A stretch of 64,000 bases of DNA, taken from Leptotrichia wadei (lineage in GTDB: Bacteria > Fusobacteriota > Fusobacteriia > Fusobacteriales > Leptotrichiaceae). Made by a program: the position numbers and the translations under genes. The stretch spans positions 1,612,001 to 1,676,000 of the forward strand of contig NZ_AP019841.1 of the NCBI RefSeq assembly GCF_007990445.1, given 5' to 3'. This document shows positions 61,545 to 64,000 of the stretch, piece by piece; the stretch's first letter is position 1, and each line of letters starts with the position of its first letter. The notes under the pieces were generated by a model, which searched no databases, was not told the origin of the DNA, and was given only the letters and a program-made list of their open reading frames with translations.

Positions 61545-62633
61545 ATGCTAAAAGAAAAATTGAATAATAAAAATTTAGGTGATATGATATGGAAAGAAAT
61601 TTTTAAAGTTGATAGTAAAGACTTTGAAAAAATAGAAAAGAAGTTGGGAATAAAATTTCCTGAAAATGATATAAAATATTTGAAAGTTTTTAACTGTGGA
61701 AAAAGTGTAAATGTAATTTTTAATATTGAAAATGAAAAATTTTATTTAAAATTTGATACTTTGGAATATAAATATTTTTCTGAAAATTTAAAATATTTTC
61801 ATAGACTGACAGGAAATTATTTTGAAAATAGAAAAATCATTCCTATAATATCTAATACTAAGTTTTTAACTCAACCAAGTGAATTAAAGGAGTTTGTTAT
61901 TGCATATGATTTTACAAATAATATTAATAATCCTGAAATAATCTTTATAACTTATAAAGCTAAAGATACTGGTAAAAGTTATGAAAGATATAGATATATA
62001 GAAGATAGTGTTACAGAAAAAAAATTAGGAAATGATAGTTTGGCAATACTGGATTATTTATATTTAACAGATGACAAACCAGAAGAGATAAAACCAGGAT
62101 GGCTATTTGAGGAATTTTCAACAAAAGAGGAGATAGAGGAGTTTCAGAAAGAGATTGGTTTAAAGTTTCCAGAAAAATATTTGAATTTTTTGTATAAGGC
62201 AATTGATGAAAATGGAATAAGAATATATCCTGAAAAGTATAAAAAAGAATATAAAGAAAAATTAGAACAAACGAATTTTAAAAATGGGGCTTATATGATG
62301 TTAGATCAAGTAAAAGAAGATTATCAATTTTTACTGGATGAATTTAAACCATATCCGAAGAAATTAATTCCAATATTTGACTGCTTGTATGAACGTTACA
62401 TCTGCCTTGACTACAGAGGAAAACTGAATACGACGCTGAAAGAACCGAGAATAACGTATTTTAATTCAGAAGAAGAGGGAAATAGAAGGTTTGTGCCGAT
62501 AGCGGACAGTTATGAGGCATTCTTGGATATGATAGAAATTGATGAGAAGAAGGTTGAAAGTGAAAAGAGGGCGATGAAGGAGAGATATTTGTATGGTTAT
62601 CAGATATTGGAGATGATAAGGGAGGAAGAATAG
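61545..62633 (+). CDS. SMI1/KNR4 (SUKH) family protein with two domains
   Basis: A 362-residue soluble protein. Two SUKH-like units are visible from the repeated start motif: IEKKLGIKFPENDIKYLKVFN (about 31-51) and FQKEIGLKFPEKYLNFLYKA (about 198-217). The second unit ends with PIADSYEAFLDMI, typical of the superfamily. SUKH proteins are frequent immunity proteins of contact-dependent and polymorphic toxins. It has an AGGAG site 8 nt upstream, sits next to an IS remnant and is followed by a YwqK-type gene; no toxin gene is in view. Confidence 0.85.
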   Translation: MLKEKLNNKNLGDMIWKEIFKVDSKDFEKIEKKLGIKFPENDIKYLKVFNCGKSVNVIFNIENEKFYLKFDTLEYKYFSENLKYFHRLTGNYFENRKIIPIISNTKFLTQPSELKEFVIAYDFTNNINNPEIIFITYKAKDTGKSYERYRYIEDSVTEKKLGNDSLAILDYLYLTDDKPEEIKPGWLFEEFSTKEEIEEFQKEIGLKFPEKYLNFLYKAIDENGIRIYPEKYKKEYKEKLEQTNFKNGAYMMLDQVKEDYQFLLDEFKPYPKKLIPIFDCLYERYICLDYRGKLNTTLKEPRITYFNSEEEGNRRFVPIADSYEAFLDMIEIDEKKVESEKRAMKERYLYGYQILEMIREEE

Positions 62634-62697
62634 GAAGGTTTTATTTATTCTAAAATGAAAATAGGACAATGTTAAGGAAAGGGAGTGTTAAAAAATA

Positions 62698-63834
62698 ATG
62701 AAAGTATTGAAAATAGACGAGCATGAAAAGTTTTATGAATATTTTGATGTGGAAACAGTAGATAAAACAGAAATTTTAAGCAAGAATGGTGAAAAAGTAA
62801 CAGCGGAAATAGAAATTTTTTCAGAAAATGTGGTAATTACACGAGGGAAAATTATTGACGGATTAAGGGAAGGAAGATGGGAGCATTTCTTTGATACAGG
62901 AGAACCAAAAGGAGTCAATGAATATAAAAGTGGACTACTGGATGGGCTGAATGAGGAGTACAGAAGAGATGGCTCAAAAATATTTAGTGGACAGTTTAAA
63001 AAAGGAAAGAAATCAGGACATTGGTGCTGGTATCATGAAAATGGAATAATTGAAGTAGAAGGGGAATATATCGAAGATAGAAGGGAAGGGAAGTTTATCC
63101 AAAATTTTGAAAGTGGAAATCTTTTTATGGAAACATGCTATAAAAATGGACTTGAAAATGGGAAAGTGAAAATATACTATGAGAATGGAAATATTCAGGC
63201 AGAATATAAAAGAGTAGATGGCTTAACGGAAGGGGAATACAGAAGATATTATGAAAATGGAAATACAAAGTATCAGGGGCTGGAAATCAATGGAAAAAGG
63301 GAAGGCAAGTGGATTTCATATTTTGAAACTGGCGAGATTGAAGCACAAGAGCAATGGAGCAAAAACAAATTAAATGGCTATCAAATTTTTTATTATAGAA
63401 ATAAGAACATTGAGGGTGAATTTAATTGGGAAAATGGTAAGCTGGAAGGAATAGTGAAAAGATATTATGAAGATGGAACTCCTGAAAGCATAGAAAGGTA
63501 TGAAAATAATAAATTAAATGGAGAATATACGGATTACTATCCAAATGGTAGAATTAAACAGTCAGGATTTATGAAAGATGGGGAATTAGATGGGAAAATA
63601 GTTACATATTTTGATTATGGAGGAAATTTAATTTCAAAAAAAGTTGATTATATAAACGGTAAGAAAAATGGAGAAAAAATTTCATATAATGATGATGGAA
63701 AGACAGTCGAAAGTATAGAAAGATACCTGAATGATAAACTGGAAGGAATAGCCGAATACTATGATGAACTAGGAAATTTAATATTAAAGCAAAAGTTTCA
63801 TGAAGATGAATTAGTAAGTGAAGAAAATTTTTAG
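62698..63834 (+). CDS. YwqK-type MORN-like repeat protein
   Basis: A 378-residue protein built of about 11-13 repeats of roughly 22 residues with the core Y-x-E/D-N-G-x-x-x-x-x-G-x-x-x-x-G (for example YHENGIIEVEGEYIEDRREG, YYENGNIQAEYKRVDGLTEG). This is the toxin-antitoxin YwqK antitoxin-like (MORN variant) family; in B. subtilis YwqK is an immunity protein for the LXG toxin YwqJ. No signal peptide. 64 nt after the SUKH gene with GGGAG upstream; probably co-transcribed. Confidence 0.87.
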   Translation: MKVLKIDEHEKFYEYFDVETVDKTEILSKNGEKVTAEIEIFSENVVITRGKIIDGLREGRWEHFFDTGEPKGVNEYKSGLLDGLNEEYRRDGSKIFSGQFKKGKKSGHWCWYHENGIIEVEGEYIEDRREGKFIQNFESGNLFMETCYKNGLENGKVKIYYENGNIQAEYKRVDGLTEGEYRRYYENGNTKYQGLEINGKREGKWISYFETGEIEAQEQWSKNKLNGYQIFYYRNKNIEGEFNWENGKLEGIVKRYYEDGTPESIERYENNKLNGEYTDYYPNGRIKQSGFMKDGELDGKIVTYFDYGGNLISKKVDYINGKKNGEKISYNDDGKTVESIERYLNDKLEGIAEYYDELGNLILKQKFHEDELVSEENF

Positions 63835-63848
63835 GGAATGGAGGGAAT

Positions 63849-63992
63849 ATGATAGGGAAAATAAGAAATTTTGATAAAAAAAAATATGAAATTTTATCAA
63901 CTTCAAGAATAAAAATGTATGATGATGAAGAAAAGATGCAGATAAAAAAGACAGATAAAAATATTTTAGAGAGTATCCATAATTTTGTGTAA
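63849..63992 (+). CDS. 47-residue hypothetical protein
   Basis: An ORF of 47 codons with a strong GGAGGG site 3-4 nt before ATG, 14 nt after the YwqK-type gene. Begins MIGKIRNFDKKKYEILSTSR and ends SIHNFV. Charged, no membrane segment. It may be the truncated N-terminus of a further immunity-type protein. Not recognised. Confidence 0.5.
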   Translation: MIGKIRNFDKKKYEILSTSRIKMYDDEEKMQIKKTDKNILESIHNFV

Positions 63993-64000
63993 ACTAATAG

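Overview
The window looks like chromosomal DNA of a Gram-negative, very AT-rich, anaerobic-type member of the Fusobacteriota, most likely Leptotrichia or a close relative. This is inferred from the roughly 70 % A+T composition, the two giant autotransporters that share the N-terminal leader beginning MTNNLRK, kdsB (LPS), a Firmicutes-like accB-accC-asp23-nusB order, and strong AAGGAGG-type ribosome sites. No rRNA, tRNA or CRISPR array was seen.

Layout. 1-4358: methionine module (cut-off MetE-like protein, metE, LysR regulator), all on the minus strand. 4434-10714: four-gene envelope cluster DUF2339-DUF3999-LemA-DUF2207. 10744-10831: a small inverted-repeat element. 10881-14535: NmrA-type SDR and leuS. 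14642-14969: a compact locus of two tiny hydrophobic peptides facing a short antisense transcript. 15088-16788: TPR protein and a secreted protein. 16861-31359: two giant autotransporters with near-identical C-termini; the second carries a one-base frameshift in a homopolymer. 31400-33720: dps and the YifB/ComM ATPase. 33768-35907: coaE-LCP-engB. 35974-39784: accB-like, accC, asp23 (yqhY-like), amaP, nusB, with an IS200/IS605-like fragment inserted before amaP. 39948-41285: nadR. 41415-42449: PerR-like regulator and ferritin. 42568-45961: secreted tannase and a histidine kinase without a visible response regulator. 46188-49789: infA-rpmJ-rpsM-rpsK-rpsD-rpoA-rplQ operon with two promoters. 49815-50875: RsmC-like methyltransferase and a CopZ-like metallochaperone behind a palindromic operator. 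50930-51185: a second tiny-peptide/antisense locus. 51231-57112: TPR protein, proA, proB, small lipoprotein, alpha-amylase, kdsB. 57324-60885: D,D-carboxypeptidase, endonuclease III, TraX, SemiSWEET. 61132-63992: decayed ISLre2-type transposase followed by SUKH and YwqK (MORN-like) proteins and a 47-residue ORF, an accessory region that resembles immunity islands.

The most interesting signal is the pair of loci at about 14.6-15.0 kb and 50.9-51.2 kb. Each has one or two 26-37-residue hydrophobic peptides with excellent ribosome sites and a near-consensus promoter. On the opposite strand a second strong promoter makes a 50-75-nt RNA that converges on the same symmetrical terminator. This is the layout of convergent type I toxin-antitoxin systems, and these ORFs are too short for ordinary gene calling. 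Other notable points: an AccB-like protein with Gly where the biotinyl Lys should be; an insertion that separates the amaP ribosome site from its start codon; a possible phase-variable autotransporter; a PerR-box-like site before dps.
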